From positions 1-12,365 of the forward strand of contig CAYLMH010000039.1 of NCBI GenBank assembly GCA_964385055.1: a stretch of 12,365 nt of DNA. Direction: 5' to 3'. Made by a program: the position numbers and the translations under genes. Positions 12,358 to 12,365 of the stretch are shown piece by piece (position 1 is the first letter of the stretch; each line of letters opens with the position of its first letter). The DNA comes from JACRPI01 sp964385055. Lineage in GTDB: Archaea; Nanobdellota; Nanobdellia; Woesearchaeales; DSVV01. A model generated the notes under the pieces. It worked only from the letters and a program-made list of their open reading frames with translations, was not told the origin of the DNA and searched no databases.

Positions 12358-12365
12358 GTTCTAAG

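Noticed and set aside
1..12365. tRNA, rRNA, CRISPR arrays, insertion sequences or integrase genes
   Set aside because: I saw no tRNA-like fold, no regularly spaced repeats, and no transposase or integrase motifs on either strand.

Overview
The window looks like archaeal chromosome, probably from a DPANN lineage such as Woesearchaeota; the phylum is an inference. The evidence: moderately AT-rich DNA, densely packed short operons, and A/T-rich TATA-like boxes about 24-28 nt upstream of the first ATG of several transcription units, the spacing expected for leaderless archaeal mRNAs. Internal operon genes instead carry Shine-Dalgarno motifs (GGAGG or GAGG). DnaK is the short form lacking the ATPase-domain insert of proteobacterial DnaK, and one secreted protein carries an ITGNAV motif after its hydrophobic N-terminus, which I recall from DPANN secreted proteins.

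Layout. 1-430 (minus): start of a disordered/coiled-coil protein running off the left edge. 565-1266 (plus): GHKL ATPase-like protein resembling RsbW-type anti-sigma kinases, convergent with a HhH-GPD DNA glycosylase (1274-1951, minus). 2005-5400 (minus): an operon-like run, in transcription order mazG, HD-domain protein, HAD phosphatase, dnaJ, secreted CARDB-like protein. 5569-6012 (minus): an orphan. 6079-9117 (minus): grpE, YkgJ-family CxxCxxCC protein, dnaK. 9284-10896 (plus, divergent from grpE): a possible ADP-ribosyltransferase-fold protein followed by a methyltransferase-like protein. 10976-12221 (plus): a Tpa1/Ofd1-type 2-oxoglutarate oxygenase overlapping a paralogue that has lost metal ligands. 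12222-12365 holds several inverted repeats and no gene.

How the genes fit together. DnaK, DnaJ and GrpE form a complete Hsp70 machine encoded in two transcription units. The grpE-dnaK unit has a perfect 17-bp palindrome just downstream of its TATA box, a candidate heat-shock operator. Its GrpE has a Cys/His-rich N-terminal extension (8 Cys, 5 His in the first 56 residues), and a YkgJ-family metal-binding-type protein is translationally coupled between grpE and dnaK. I consider this possible metal- or redox-responsive Hsp70 module the most interesting system here. The oxygenase pair is the second: eukaryotic Tpa1/Ofd1 joins a catalytic and a non-catalytic double-stranded beta-helix domain in one chain, and here two adjacent genes appear to encode the equivalents.
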